Below are positions 33,911-46,238 of a stretch of DNA of 64,000 bases, in pieces (position 1 is the stretch's first letter; each line of letters starts with the position of its first letter). Position numbers and translations under genes: made by a program. The stretch comes from Diplosphaera chodatii (taxonomy: Eukaryota; Chlorophyta; Trebouxiophyceae; Prasiolales; Stichococcaceae), in NCBI GenBank assembly GCA_032358165.1, contig JAALGY010000010.1:682001-746000 (forward strand), written 5' to 3'. Below the pieces are notes generated by a model. The model worked only from the letters and a program-made list of their open reading frames with translations. It searched no databases and was not told the DNA's origin.

Positions 33911-36434
33911 ATGGCGGCGGCGGTGGCAGCGCCGCTGTACACACGCGGCGGGGCGGATGGCCCCGGTGACCGCGGTGGCAGCATGGTGCGCTGGTATTGC
34001 TATGGCTGGTGCCTGCGCTTGCAGACCATCAGCCTGACATGCAGCAAACACCTCTGCAAACCTACAGCGATAGACGACACGGTCCATCATAGCATCGGCC
34101 CTTCTCATCCTACTGCACTCTAGCACCCCATACACAAATGCTCATCAGTCGTGGCGGCCCAATGCCATGAGCAGGTGGAGAAGCACCGGGAGAAGCTGCA
34201 GAAGGCGAAGGAGGAGGCGGCGCTGCGTGCTGTGCGGGCTGCTGCGCCCGAACTCGGACCCACGGTGCGCCCCATGTCATTGCCCAGCCATACTGCTGCT
34301 GCTGGATTCGACCCCTTTCACATTTGTAATTCACATTTGTACTTCGACTGTAGCAACATGCTGCTTCTTGGCCACTTGCTGCTTCTTGACAGTTGCCACA
34401 AAGGGCTCTGGCTGCTCGTTTCCTGCACACGAGGGCACATGCCTCGGACTATACCTCGCGGCGCTGAAATTGCTGTGGGTGAGTGCAGGTGTGTGCGCTG
34501 GCATTGGAGGGGGCAGACTGGGAGCCGGAGGCGGCGCTGGCGCTGCTGCGGGGTTTCCAGACCGACAAGGCGCCAGAGCTGATTGCATTGCAGGAGGCGA
34601 GTGCAGGTCTCAAATCGCAACCCTCCTTTGGGCTGCCTTGTTTTTCAAATGATGCCCAGCCCTCAGTTAGACGCGCCTGCTGCTGCATGCTGGGTCACAG
34701 CCGTCAGATATGCAGCTGGGTGAGTTGATTCCACATCAGGCTGCCATTGTCTTGTGCTGTACAGAAGCGCCAGGAGTTGGCCCAGCCAGCAGCGGGTGCA
34801 GAGGACAGTGGCTCGAGCAGTGACGAGTCCGATGACGGTCGAAGGCGCAGCAGGAAGAGCCGCCGCAGCAGCAAATCAGAGGGTAGAAAGTCGAAGCACA
34901 AACGAAGCAGCAAGTCCAAGCACAGCAAGAAGCGGCGACGGGAGGACAGTGAGAAACCTTCCAGACGGAGCAAGGCTGCAGCTGGTGATGATGCCGTCGA
35001 GGTACACACACCACCTTGCAGAGCGCATGTCAGAAACTTCAGCGCATGTGAAGTCTGTCACAATGCTATTGATGCTACGTTGGCATAGGGCGCGACAAGC
35101 ATACTTGCACAATGGCAGGAAGCGGCAGGGTTTGATAACCGCAATCCGTCGCAATGCTGCAGGGCGTCATCAGGGAGGGCTTTGGCGCGCACGGCATCCT
35201 GCGGGAAACGGACATGTATGCAAAGCGCGCCGAGTTTCAGGCGTGGGCCATCGATGTGCAGAAAGTGGACATCGAGATCATGTGAGCATGCCGACCAGTC
35301 CCATGAGATGGTCAGGCTGCCTGCTGATGAACTCCATGCAACATGCAGCAGTAGCTGTCGTCATAATGCAAGCTGTTCTGAGGCTGTCAGCTTGCTGTGC
35401 AGGCCTAAGATGGAGGAGAAGGAGTTGTTTAAGACCTTCATGGAGGTGAGCTGCACGGTCACTGCAGATGTTGTCGTGAACCACTCGGCCCAGCAGCCAG
35501 CTTGGCAGCTGCTTATTGCCTTGGACCCGGTCTTTGACAGGACTACAACACGTGCACGCTGCCGCACACTAAATACTACGACCTGGAGGCATACGAGAAT
35601 AAGAAGGCAGCAAAGGCAGCCAAGAAGGGCGTCGACCCCAAGGTTCTTGTCGCCTGTCTTGCACTGACGCCCTGGCCCAGGCATGTCTCACCATCAGTTG
35701 CAGGGCGTCGTCAAGCGTCCACCATCTGGATTTCCACGACATCCCCTTTCGGAACCCCGAACACCAACTCCTGAACACGTTCGCCCACAGGACCTGGAGA
35801 AGACGGCGTTTGATGACGAGGCGGAGCGGCGCAAGGAGCTGGCAGAGAAGCGGCGGGGGGAGCAGGTCGAGCGCCTGCGCGACGCGTACAACCAGCTCAA
35901 GTACACCGCGGTGAGCCTCGGCTGTGCCCTATGCCAATGACCATGGTGGCCTGCCTGGTACACACCGTCGAATGGGCGGCCAGTTGCCTGCTGCACGTGG
36001 TCAGTCTTGGCAAGCACTTGCACCTGCACCTTGAACCATTGGACCTCGCTTCACGCCTGATGGTGAAACAGGGGCCGGCACTCATGCAACTCATGCTTTG
36101 CATGTTGCATGACCACCGGTTGCGTGTGACTGCGACAGGTGGGCCAGGTGGAGGCCATGCGGGAGCAGGAGATGCTGAAGATGCAGATGCAGACGGCATA
36201 CCGCACCGGTGACCATGCTACAGCCGAGAAGATCGCCACAAGACTGATGCCGGACGAGGCTCGAGAGGTCTGGTTGCCACGAACTGCCCTGTGCGTTTCT
36301 TGCCTGGTGAGGTAAGGGAGTAGCACTCATACACCAAACAGCAGTCTATGGGGATGTGATGTGATATCCATGCGCTGTCTGATCCTCCGCAGGAGCAATG
36401 GCGAAAGCAGCAGGTGGCAGAGGCCCCTAAGTAA
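33911..36434 (+). CDS. SCI1-like nuclear protein with SR/Lys-rich segment and coiled coil
   Basis: Exons are 33911-33985 (start MAAAVAAPLYTR), 34175-34264 (VEKHREKLQKAKEEAALRAV), 34489-34596, about 34765-35000, 35164-about 35281, about 35403-35445, about 35542-35642, about 35792-35910, about 36140-36270 and 36393-36434 (EQWRKQQVAEAPK, stop TAA). An acidic Ser stretch leads into a basic Ser/Arg/Lys tract (SRKSRRSSKSEGRKSKHKR), then a conserved globular part: GAHGILRETDMYAKRAEFQA, PKMEEKELFKTFME and YNTCTLPHTKYYDLEAYENK. A long charged helix with MREQEMLKMQMQTAYRTGD closes the protein. The middle block resembles the plant STYLE CELL-CYCLE INHIBITOR 1 domain (recalled, moderate confidence). Nuclear or splicing-related location is inferred from the SR/KR tract. 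One intron (after 34596) appears to start with GC. Confidence 0.72.
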
Positions 36435-37236
36435 CCTCATGCGCCTCGTAATGGAATATCCTGTCAGCTGTCGAACGCTGTCAGCATGCTGCCTTGTAAC
36501 TCAGAGTGTTTTGATGCACCGTTGGATGCTGCAAAGGCAAGTGATCGCAGGAAAATTTCGGGCACTGGCACACTGGCAGCTGGAAGCATGACCGTGTTCA
36601 GCAGCTGACTGGATCTTGGCTCCCGCAACAGGAAACCTCCCATCCTCGCGACTTTCTAGGTTGCACACCTTGCTGTTGGACACTTGTTCGGGTGACATCG
36701 TGCTGCTGACGACACACGCTGCGCAGTATCCACCCCGACCAGTCAACCAACACGTGCAGCGTCGTTGATATCCTGGGGCATCTGCACGTTCAAGCTCTTG
36801 CTAATCTGGCATTGACTTGATGCTATCGTGTGGCAGCTGCCCACACCTACGTGCATCTTGCAGCGATTGCGGAACACAACACAAATTACGCTAGACAGCC
36901 ATCAAGCACATCTGTTTGCAAGTGCTTGCAGCTCCCAAGCTGTAATCAGCCGCACTTCACACTATTATCCTCACAAGTGAACCAGAGCTCCATCGAATCG
37001 GATGTGAGGGGCGAGCAGCCAGCAGTGGCATACACAGCAGTGGGCGTGCGGCATCTTCGGGCAGAGCATGGTGCAGGCAGCACATTGAACAGGAGTGCAG
37101 CACGCACGCTGGCCCTGCATATTCAGACTGCACAGCACGAGACTCAGATGACGCAGCGAACAAGGCTGCGTGCGCAGCGCTACCTGCGGTGGTAACTGGG
37201 GCCGCGGTGCGCCACGGTCAACAGTCAATCAGCACC
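36435..37236. other. Intergenic region, no gene recognised
   Basis: About 800 bp lie between two plus-strand genes. Short frames only; this is probably a 3' untranslated region followed by the promoter of the EDR2-like gene. Confidence 0.4.
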
Positions 37237-40200
37237 ATGCCGGACGAGGTGCGGCAGCGTCTGCTGCCGCTGGCTGACCAGAGAAGCAGCACGCCGCCGT
37301 CGGTTGCCGGCTCAGTCGCCTCCATCAGCACCAATGGCCCCAGCCGCCTGCTGCATTCCACTTCAAGCTCCTCCCTGCATGTGCCCGGTGGCCCAGGGGG
37401 CGGCAGCTGTGGACACGCGCACTCGCACAGCTTCAGCAGCCACCAGGATGGCGGTCACATCAGTGGCACCACCCCACTGGGCAGCCCCCTGGGCACCAGC
37501 GGCCCTGGCGGCACCACCTTTGGCAGCTTCAGCGGCGGCGGTGGCCAGAGCGGCATGCCTCAAAATGGCAGCGGGAATGGTCGCAACAGGGTTGAGCCTT
37601 CTGCCATGTCGGTGCGCGGTGCCTCTGCAGTGCCCAGCTGGCTTGAGGCCACATGCCCTCACGATGTTGTCATCTCTGGTTGACCCTCCTGTGATAGTCA
37701 GTGGAGGCACAAAGTTCATGAGTATGGTGAGCGGGGTGCCGTTGCCAGGTGAGGAAGTCAGTCGCAGAGATCCGCCGCGAGGGCTGGGTGTATCGGGAGT
37801 CTACCTACCTGGACAGCGTGGTCAACCAGCGGTATGGAGCCATCTACCCACATGCGCTGGTGACGTTCAGGTCAGACACCGATGTGCCAGCTTTCGAAGG
37901 GACTAGCGTGCTGGACCACTCTGGTTCCCTGCCATAAGCATGTGCAGGGTCGCGCATTTGCGTGTTCATGCCTACAGTTGTTCATTTGCATGTTCATGCC
38001 TGCAGTTGTGGACGCTGCTGTCATGAATCGCAGGGACCCGCAGGCAGACACGCCGACAAAGGTGTGGCCGCTGCACGGGCGCTGCACGCTGTCCCCCCTG
38101 GAGCACAAGGAGTTCACGACTCGGGGGCGCCACTCCAACATCGTGCTCGCCTTCGCCACACGCCATGTGCACAGGAAGCATTTGGTAAGGTTCTGATTCG
38201 CAGGGTATTGTGTTTGGTGCGGTGCAAACTCATCGTGCCTGGCCACTCTAGAAGCGCAGCATGCTGAGCACTGCACAGTCACACGAGTGCTGGGTCTACA
38301 CAGCATGTCAGCAGCATACATTGCCTCATAGTATAGACATGCTTCTCATGCAGTGGTACTTCCTGCTGCGGTGGCCGGAAGGCCATGTGTTCTCTGGCGA
38401 GCCGCTCAAGCTGTGCTTCGAGGACGAGGAGGAAGCACAGTGCTGGCGTGATGCCCTGGTAACTTCAGTCTCAGGTGATTCTGGAGGCCTACATAAGATG
38501 TTGGCTCACAGCAGCTTGCAGTATAACTTGCAAAAGCTGTATTGTCACCCTTCTCGCTCCAATACCAGGCATTATCAGAGACAGACGTTGCTCTGATCAT
38601 TGGATGTCAGCAAGACGCAGCGGGCGCTGCAGGTTCTTGCATCGGCAGCGACAGCGCTCAGCTATTGACCATCAGCCAGATGGTCTGCAGCCAGCTCTGG
38701 AGATTGGTCGGTGGACATGCCAATTACCTGGTTTGTAATGCTGTTGTGGGATGGTGCAGCACTCAGTGCGGGCGGTGGCGTCTCGCTCAAGGCAGCAGTC
38801 CACAAGACTGGCAGTCTGGGCCGCCTGCGCCGGCACTTCACCCCAGATCGCTCCAAGCAGGTGTGCACGAGGGATCTTCTCAACTGGAAGACCTGTTTGT
38901 GCTTGTCTCGACGGTACGGGTGTTGACGGCGTTGCTGTTCACTCCTACAGCACTCGAGAGCCCGCAAGCTGGCGTCAGCCTCGAACCAGTCCGTGCATGC
39001 AGAGGCGCAGCCGTCAGGCCAGGCAGACGGTGGGTGCCCGGCTGCCCCATGCGAGCGCCCTGCGCCAGATGTCAAATGCGTACAAGCCTTCAGTGCACTG
39101 TTATGGGAAAGAGCTGATGCTGCGCATCATGCTCCTTCGAGGGCCCTGCATCGCATGAAGGGTCACTTGTGCACTGTAGATGTTCTGATTGGCGCCCTGG
39201 GCGCAGGCGGTGCCGGCGGCCCGTCGACCTCCGCAGCGTTGCCGCCAGCGGGGCCCAGCGGCGTGACGGATGCAGATACTGACCTCGACCACAAGTGGGG
39301 CACCGTGCGGCACCTGTGCGGCGTGGCGGTGTATCAGGAAGAGGAGGTGAGCACGCACCTGACTGTGCCCGCCGGGAGGCACAAACCAGTGTGATCTCAC
39401 AGATGCACGAGTCACGTCAGTATAGCAGACTGGAAGTATGCATGCTATGCTGCATGAACACATTGCTGAGCATTAGTGGCTGCCTGCTCTCAGGGCGAGG
39501 ACAATGACGGCCATGGCGGCGCCACCATGGTGTCAACATGCGTGCGCGCTTCGCCAATGTCCGTTTTCAGGGTGCGCCATCCTCACAGCCAAGCTGCGCC
39601 CTTGCATGCGTGCCTGGCTTTGGTGCCACCTTTGCAGACAGCAAATGAGTCACCAGTGCTTGCACTACCGTGCACTTGATCGCCACAGGGACACCTGGAG
39701 GCATTTGATTGCCTGCTGCCATGCAGGCGCTCATGGACTTGGAGTCCCTCAACGAGTTCATGTGCCCCTTCTTCTCGGCGAGTCTGCTGGAGCAGCGCTC
39801 GCCCCACACGCGCGTGGCCTTCACGCGGCTGCAGTCCCGCGGCTGGCTGGCGGCGCTGTGCGCACCCCGCGAGGTGCGCTTATTGTAGGGGGATTCACTA
39901 TACTTTAGAGTATGTCATTGAACAACGAATGTCTCTCAGCAGAACCACTGCGTTTTCGGCCGTTGATGCTTGTGGCTGAGACCTCAGCAAGAGTGCTCAC
40001 CTCCTGATGTGCCTTCGCATCAGTGCCCGTGCCAGCTGCTGGCAGTGCTGCTACTCAGTGGTGCTCTGCGTGCCCCCGCAGGCGGTGATCGAGCAGCACT
40101 GGCGGCAGGACGAGGACGGCACCTTCATCGTGCTGGCGCACAGCGTGAGGCACCACAGGGCGCGGGAGGCGCCCTGCAGCTGGTGGTCCTGGTTCCATCC

Positions 40201-43200
40201 CGTGCGCGCGCAGGTGATGGTGGCCGCGTGCCATGCAAGCTTGCACAATGCTGGTGTCGTTTGTAAGCACAGCGGTCGGTACCGAGGGTTTCCTGGGATG
40301 CCGCTGCACTTGACACTTCATCAAGCTGTATGCTTGGAGGAGTCGCCCTCAAAGCAGTGCATCCACGGCTGACTGCAACGCCCAGCACAAGCGGGGTCGT
40401 GGATTTGATGGTTGTTGCCGTCGCTGCAGATCACGGCGTGTGGGTACACCATCTCGCCGCTTCAGCCACGCTATGCCAATGGCCCGCCAGAGTGCCTGGT
40501 TACCATGGTGCTCAAGGTGCGACTTGCGCTCGGCATGCCAGCTCCGAAACATCAGTACAGCTGCCACCCGAGCGTTGTGTGTCCAAGCCAGTCGCTTGTT
40601 TGATGCCAGGCACAGAAACTTATTGCTGAGCTGGTACAGCAGCTGCTGACCAAGTCCACTGCACGACGACTGCAGCAAAATCTGCGCGGGTGGCTGGGCA
40701 ACGCTCCGCCGCCGCGCCCGAGGGGGCTGTGGCGCCTGGCGGCGCCGCTGATGCGCGCCCTGCACTGCAGCTTCCAGGAGCCGCTGCTCCTGTCCGTCGT
40801 CAACCTGCGCGATGCGGTGCGTCCTGACAACCCCCATAATGCCCTGAACATCAAGCAAGAAACCTGCTGCGAGGGACTTTCCGGTAGCACATATCGTCAC
40901 AGGGTGTTCTGCATCGTGCTGCTGCCACCCTCCACCAGGTCAGCACCCCTCTGGACGGCACAGGCTGCACTGGCGCCTGTCCTAGCATTGCCGCATCTAT
41001 AATTTGCCACTGACTGTACCATCTGCCGCAGACTGTATTTCGATGCACTGCAGGCGGAGCAGGAGCGCTTTGTCGTGAAGCCATTCAGCATGCGCGGCAG
41101 CATCGCTGCGGAGAAGGCAGCGTCCCGCGCAAACAGCGGCCCTGTACCCGCGCCCGGCCACTTGTTGGCGCCTGCCGTGCGCTACCCATCGTGAGTGTTT
41201 CCGCAGGCCCCTAGCCTGAGCATCCTGCAGTAGCTGGGACGGCTGCACCACTCAGCCAGGCTGCTGGTGTGCGCAGCTGTGTGCCTGTCCTGGCTGAGCG
41301 TGCACAGATGCCTGAGCGTATACAGACAGGCACTGCTGCCTGCGCAAATCATGCCACGTTCAACACTCTCATACCAGGCGTATGGCCGTGGTGGCCGCTG
41401 GGCAACGCATGCTCATGGCGTGTCGTGCCACAAGGTCATCTCCATGGATGCCAGCCCTGCACCAGTAGATTACCGTTGTTGTCGACAAGACCAGCAGACC
41501 CAAAATCAGCCCAGCCTGGGACGACCCCACAGGGTGCATGTGATCCCCACAGTAGCTCTGATGTCGCTGCGATCGCTCTTGTGTGCAGGCTGCAACAGAC
41601 CTCAGGGGGCCGCAGGCTGTCAGCAGCAGGCAACGCAGCCGGCGGCGACGATGCTGCGAGCGAGGGCACCGCAGACACGGGCGCACAGCCGACGCTGTCG
41701 TCCGCCATGTGGAGCTACCCCGGGCCCGAGAGCTTCAAGCTGCGCGGCCGCAACTACCTGCGCGATAAGAAGAAGGTGCGGGATTAGCGTGGATTAGCAG
41801 CGGGATTAGCATGTGCATGTGTCATCTGATTGCTGATCAGTGGACACTGCCGCTGATTGGCTTGTGTTCCTCTGCAAATAGTATGGGGGAGCTCGGAGTC
41901 AGCATGCATGGCAGGTCCAGTCCAAGTTGCTTACCCCTCTTGCACCACCCATAACCTCCTTTCCTTCCTGACGGAAAGGAGGTTAATCATGCAGGTGCAC
42001 GCAGAGGACCCAGTGTATGCGCTCGCAGCCTGTGACCTGACGGAATCCGATGACCTGGTGTGGGACATCGCCCGCTACCTGCCTTCGATCAGGTGGGTTT
42101 CTCGCACATCTGGACTACGCTCATAAGCAACTCGCACCGTGCAACCTCGAGTTTCACATAGGCTGTGCAACTTCCTGCTATGAACCTGTACCATGCGTAC
42201 AGTATGTAGAGGGTTTTGCTGGCAAAAGATGCCTTGACACCGATCTTGAGCAGGGACAGCGAGGCTGCGTTCACATTCGTGGTCAACTTCATGGTGCCGG
42301 GGCCGCCTTTCCGCAACCTGGTCATGAGCTGGTCCACTGACACGCTGCCCCCCGGCTGGGGACACACCGCCTCCACAGTATCAGGTGGATGATGGTCCGG
42401 TACATCTCTCGTATTGGCTTGCCTGAAGCGATGTTGCTGCTGCAGGAGCCCCTTCCTCCAATCCTCCCGCTCTGCAGCCATGTGTCAATTCACGTGTCCT
42501 GTCTGCTGCGAAACTGCAAAACACAGGTAACCTCGTGCAGTCCTGTGGCTGTGCAGGTGGCTCCTCAGACTCGCCAGCAGCGCAGCAGCAGTCGCGGGCA
42601 TCATCGCTGTGCGACGGCGGCGGTGCCGAGGAGGGCGAGTATGTGCCCGGCGGCGGGGGGTTCTCCACAGCGCCCTCGTCCCAGGTCGGCGACCCCGACG
42701 ACAGCGACAGCGATGAGCAGCCACCCTTCGACGTCAGCCTCGCAAGGTGAATATGTCGGTGGTCTTTGCTGCAGTGACTTTACCGTACGTAGTCAGATAG
42801 TTTGTTTGGGACTCATCCTAGAGGTTCCATGTCAAACACAGCCAGCAGGAAAATACCTGCCTGTACACGCCACCACTGTGCAGCAGGCTCTGCACACGGA
42901 ATATCATGTTGAGTTTGGGGTGTAGTATACCATGTCGCACATTCCGCGACCAAGGCAGGAAGGTCCTCCATCTGGAACCTTCTGATGTGACCCGCGCAGG
43001 TTTCTGGAGGGCGACGGCCCGGCGGCAGACAAGCGGCGCAACAACCGCTTCAAGCTCATCCCCCACATCCTGAAGAGCTCGTGGGTGGTGAAGCAGGCGG
43101 TCGGCACCACCCCCGTGCTGCTGGGCAACAAGCTCGTCACCAAGTACTTCCGGTGGGTGCCCTTGAACCGAGCAGAAAGGTCACAACCAGCGCAGTCCAA

Positions 43201-44115
43201 TCTGCTTTAGAGCAATGGATCAGTGTAGTGCCATGCGCTGTGCTGTGCACGAGGTGCCAGCTGCCGGTGTCCTGTGCAGTCACAGCGTCAAGAGGGCAGA
43301 GACAGCATGTGCAGGGTGCAATGTACCCTGGTGCTGACGGCGTGATGTTGCGATGCAAAGGGGCGAGCGGTACTTCGAGGTGGATGTGGACATCAGCAGC
43401 AGCTACGCGGCCTCTGGCGTGGTCAACATCGTGAAGGGCGCCACTAAGTCCATGGTCATCGACTTCGGCGTCCTCATCGAGGGCCAGGTGCGCTGTGCAA
43501 ACAGTAAACCCGTGCCAAGTGGCGACTGCTCGTGTGGCAATCGTCACTCAAGTGCTGGTGTATGCGAAGGCTGGCGCATGCTGGCTGATCATGCTGGGCT
43601 TCCAATGATGTCGCCAAGGGTCGTGCACGTGATCCGAGATGGATTCTGGTACACAGGCGGAGGATGAGCTTCCAGAGCGGCTTCTGGGCACCTGCCGCTT
43701 CAGCCACCTGGACATGGACTCAGGTTGGCACACTGCAGCAACACTGTCGCCTGACATGCCTGTCCAGAGGGCTTTCTAGTCTGACTTCTTCATACGCCAA
43801 GGCCTTTCATGTACCAGCGAGTATGTCCGCACAGGGGTCGAGATGGCAGCTCCACCATGTAATGATACTGAACCTGTCACTCGATCCAATGCAGGCATGT
43901 ATCTGGACCATGACGGCCACCTGCATGCCAACAATTCCAACGTGCGCCATCTGCGTATATCTTGTGGTTGTGTGTCGTGGGCTGCATCTGCCATGTTACA
44001 CCAACTCCTGTAGACATGACCTCCTGCTGGGCTAATGTAAGTCCTATGGAATCTGCAGACGCGTGTGAAGAAGGTGCAGAGCTGGAAGCGGAAGCAGAAG
44101 GAGAAACCGAATTGA
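37237..44115 (+). CDS. EDR2-like protein: PH, START and DUF1336 (EDR2_C) domains
   Basis: The start is the ATG at 37237 (MPDEVRQRLLPLADQRS) and the stop is TGA at 44113-44115, after a basic last exon (44059: TRVKKVQSWKRKQKEKPN). A Ser/Gly/His-rich leader is followed by a PH domain (GWVYRESTYLDSVVNQRYGA, about 37780; KVWPLHGRCTLSPLEHKEF; CFEDEEEAQCWRDALV, about 38415-38460). The START domain follows (HKWGTVRHLCGVAVYQEEE; ALMDLESLNEFMCPFF, about 39723; IEQHWRQDEDGTFIVLAHSV, about 40088; CGYTISPLQPRYANG, about 40437). The C-terminal DUF1336 begins at SFKLRGRNYLRDKKK (about 41735). It continues with AFTFVVNFMVPGPPFRNLVM (about 42270), NNRFKLIPHILKSSWVVKQA (about 43040) and ERYFEVDVDISSSYAASGVV (about 43365). 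Known: Arabidopsis EDR2 binds phosphoinositides through the PH domain and restrains cell death. Here a lipid-binding or membrane-contact role is inferred. The gene has more than 20 exons. Confidence 0.88.
37955..38010 (+). repeat. 28-bp direct tandem repeat in an EDR2-like intron
   Basis: Two copies of a 28-bp unit (CATTTGCGTGTTCATGCCTA and on) lie head to tail with few mismatches. The unit contains a CCT(A/G)CAG acceptor-like motif, so the duplication creates two alternative 3' splice-site-like sequences shortly before the exon encoding the PH-domain block DPQADTPTKVWPLHG. Confidence 0.7.
41953..41984 (+). repeat. Perfect 12-bp inverted repeat next to a 3' splice site
   Basis: AACCTCCTTTCC (41953-41964) and GGAAAGGAGGTT (41973-41984) are exact reverse complements separated by 8 nt (TTCCTGAC). 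The right arm ends 10 nt before the acceptor GCAG of the EDR2-like exon that begins VHAEDPVYALAACDL. In the pre-mRNA this would form a stable hairpin that occupies the polypyrimidine tract. Confidence 0.85.
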
Positions 44116-44478
44116 TGGGTGATGTGGCACAAGCGACTGTGTGCCAGGCAGCCTTCGTAACGATCATGCAGACAGGGCTTTGCGCCTGCCTGAGCTGCAG
44201 CCTGTCGCAGTGCAGCATCTATGGTGCAAATTTGATTAAGTCTGGTCACTGGTTTGCAGTCCGCTGTTGTCTTGCAGCTGCACGTGTCCAAGTTGCGTTG
44301 AACATCTTACGTCAGTGTCTGTCGTTTTGTCCGTCAAAACCTTCCTTTCGCTGTCATGTTGACAGCAGCTATTTTTGGCATCTGTGCTACCTGGTGTTTT
44401 CTGGTGTGTGTCTTTGGCAACAGGCCTTTGCAAACGTGGCTCAATCCTCAGATGTATCACAAGACAGAGTGCACAGCC
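44116..44478. other. Convergent intergenic region (EDR2-like / SURF2)
   Basis: 363 bp lie between two stop codons facing each other. An open frame continues on the plus strand but lacks coding bias. Both 3' untranslated regions are expected here. Confidence 0.4.
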
Positions 44479-46115
44479 TCACGTCAGCCTCGCCTTCTTG
44501 GCTTTATGCTTGGGCTTGGCCCGTCTGGGTCGCCTGCTGACGCTGCCTGACCCTGCCCCGTTGGCTAAGTGACCGTCTCCCTTTGCCGGCGTCCCAGCCG
44601 CTGCTGGTGGTTCCTCTCCACCTGCTGCCGGCGACAGAGACTGCGCATTACCCATGCTCTGGCAACAAAGCAGACATCTGACACTGTGCCAGCCAGCATG
44701 GTTAGCAAGCCGACGCAAAGGAGAGCCACGTTGGTCAACACCTGGTTCAGGGCGGCCAGCGTCCAACTGCACAGCCTCTGCGGCCTGCGCAGGACAGTAA
44801 TGCCATCCAACACTGCTGCAGCTGGAAGGAACGGAGGGATGGGTTGCACGCAGCAGGACAGTAGGACCGGACGTCCACCCACCTGTGTTGCGGCCTGCGT
44901 CTCCATCTGCATAAGCCAACCCAGTTGCAGCAGCATCAGCACAACGGAACAGCTATGCTCAGAACTGTACTTGGAATCATCCTGATGAGCAGGTACCCGA
45001 TCAGTAGGCACAAGATGGATGAACTCCACACCTCGACATACTCGTCAGGCACCCACAATCCATCTGCCTCAGGGCCTGCTGACGCTCCTGCCACATCTGT
45101 TGCCGGTGCTGCTGCTGGTGCTGCCTTGCCGCTGCCTGGACCCTCCTGCCCTTCCATCGGCGCAGCTGCCTGGAATCAGCTGGGCAACTGACACTTCAGA
45201 CACCGCTTTGATAGCAGCCTGACAGTGTACATTTATCACCGGGACGGGATGATGACCGACAGGAACACTACTTGATCTGCAGCAAGATGACACCTATGAA
45301 GGCACAATCTGTGCCGCAGCATGCGCACCTCTGGCTGTGGTGGGCTGTCCCTCAAGGAGGGCTCCTCCATGAGCTCCAACTCATCATTTTGGTACCTCTC
45401 TGCAGCAGGCATGCACACACAAGGTTGCGGGGTTCGTCGGGTGCACAGGATGGCCAGACCGCCGGCCACGAGAGGCACCCAACAGCGCTTGTGCCACAGT
45501 CAGGGTTGCGCAAGCTGTGCGCGGCACAGACGCGCATTGCCAGGCTGCACCTTTGGCACGCTGGAACTTCTTTCCGCCCATGTGCTGCCGCACCGCATCC
45601 AGCGACTTGCCCAGCAGCTGGCAGGTCAGCGCACAGTAGAGCTTGTCCCTGCATATGCAGAGGCGCATCCTTCTGCTGGATTGGACTGGCACACAGTCGC
45701 ATCCAAGCAGCAGGTCTTGTACATAAGTGACAGCGGCCTGCCGGCAGGGTGCGGCTCCCAAGGGTACCCACTCGAAGTTCTTGCTCTGCACCAGGAACGG
45801 CTCGTACTTCCGCAGCGCCTCCTTTGCCTCAGCTGCGGCTTTCAACCTTTGATACTTGCGGCCCCTGACATCAAGAATGGCATGCCGTCATCAAACAGCG
45901 GCACCTCGATATCGGTCAGCAGCAACTGAAGACGGCCTTGCATGTGCATGAACGACCGAGTGTCTGCCTTCAACTCACTTGATGTATGTGTGGATGGTGT
46001 CGTACTGGAGAGCGAGCTCGTGCCCTGTCAATGTGCACAGCACCTTGCTGCCGGACGGCGCCAATCTCAAGCAGCTGCCTTCGTGCGCGACAAGTTTCCG
46101 AAGCCTTTGATCCAT
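44479..46115 (-). CDS. SURF2: Surfeit locus protein 2 homologue
   Basis: The start is the ATG at 46115 on the minus strand. Exon 1 encodes MDQRLRKLVAHEGSCLRL, then the family signature KVLCTLTGHELAL and YDTIHTYIK. It joins in phase to GRKYQRLKAAAEAKEALRKY and PFLVQSKNFEW (about 45870-45775). The next exon encodes DKLYCALTCQLLGKSLDAVR and HMGGKKFQRAK (about 45645-45555). These match the SURF2 pattern of two (L)TGHEL/KLTLRHIN-type blocks, each followed by a G(K/R)KYQR motif. Acidic and low-complexity exons follow (NDELELMEEPSLRDSPPQPE, about 45410; a Gly/Ala segment ending DGLWVPDEYVE, about 45170-45045). The last exon ends in a basic tail (SRRPRRAKPKHKAKKARLT) before TGA at 44481-44479, as in human SURF2, which also ends basic. 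The function of the family is poorly known; a nuclear or nucleolar role is inferred from the basic tail. The phase between exons 2 and 3 was not resolved. Confidence 0.8.
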
Positions 46116-46238
46116 CTGAATCGGTAAGGAGGCTACTCACAACAGCAGTTGTCTGCCACTTGTGCCAAGCAGCAGCATATCAGTCAGTTGCATGGGGTAG
46201 CAACAGAGACTGGGTTCTGGCTCAGTACACCCGTTCTC

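Noticed and set aside
41779..41812. Three GGATTAGC-like units, reminiscent of a degenerate telomere repeat
   Set aside because: Only three imperfect units in an intron; too short to be more than a local duplication.
44700..44830. Hydrophobic minus-strand frame resembling a membrane segment inside SURF2
   Set aside because: It has no splice borders in that frame and SURF2 proteins are not membrane proteins; probably intron sequence.
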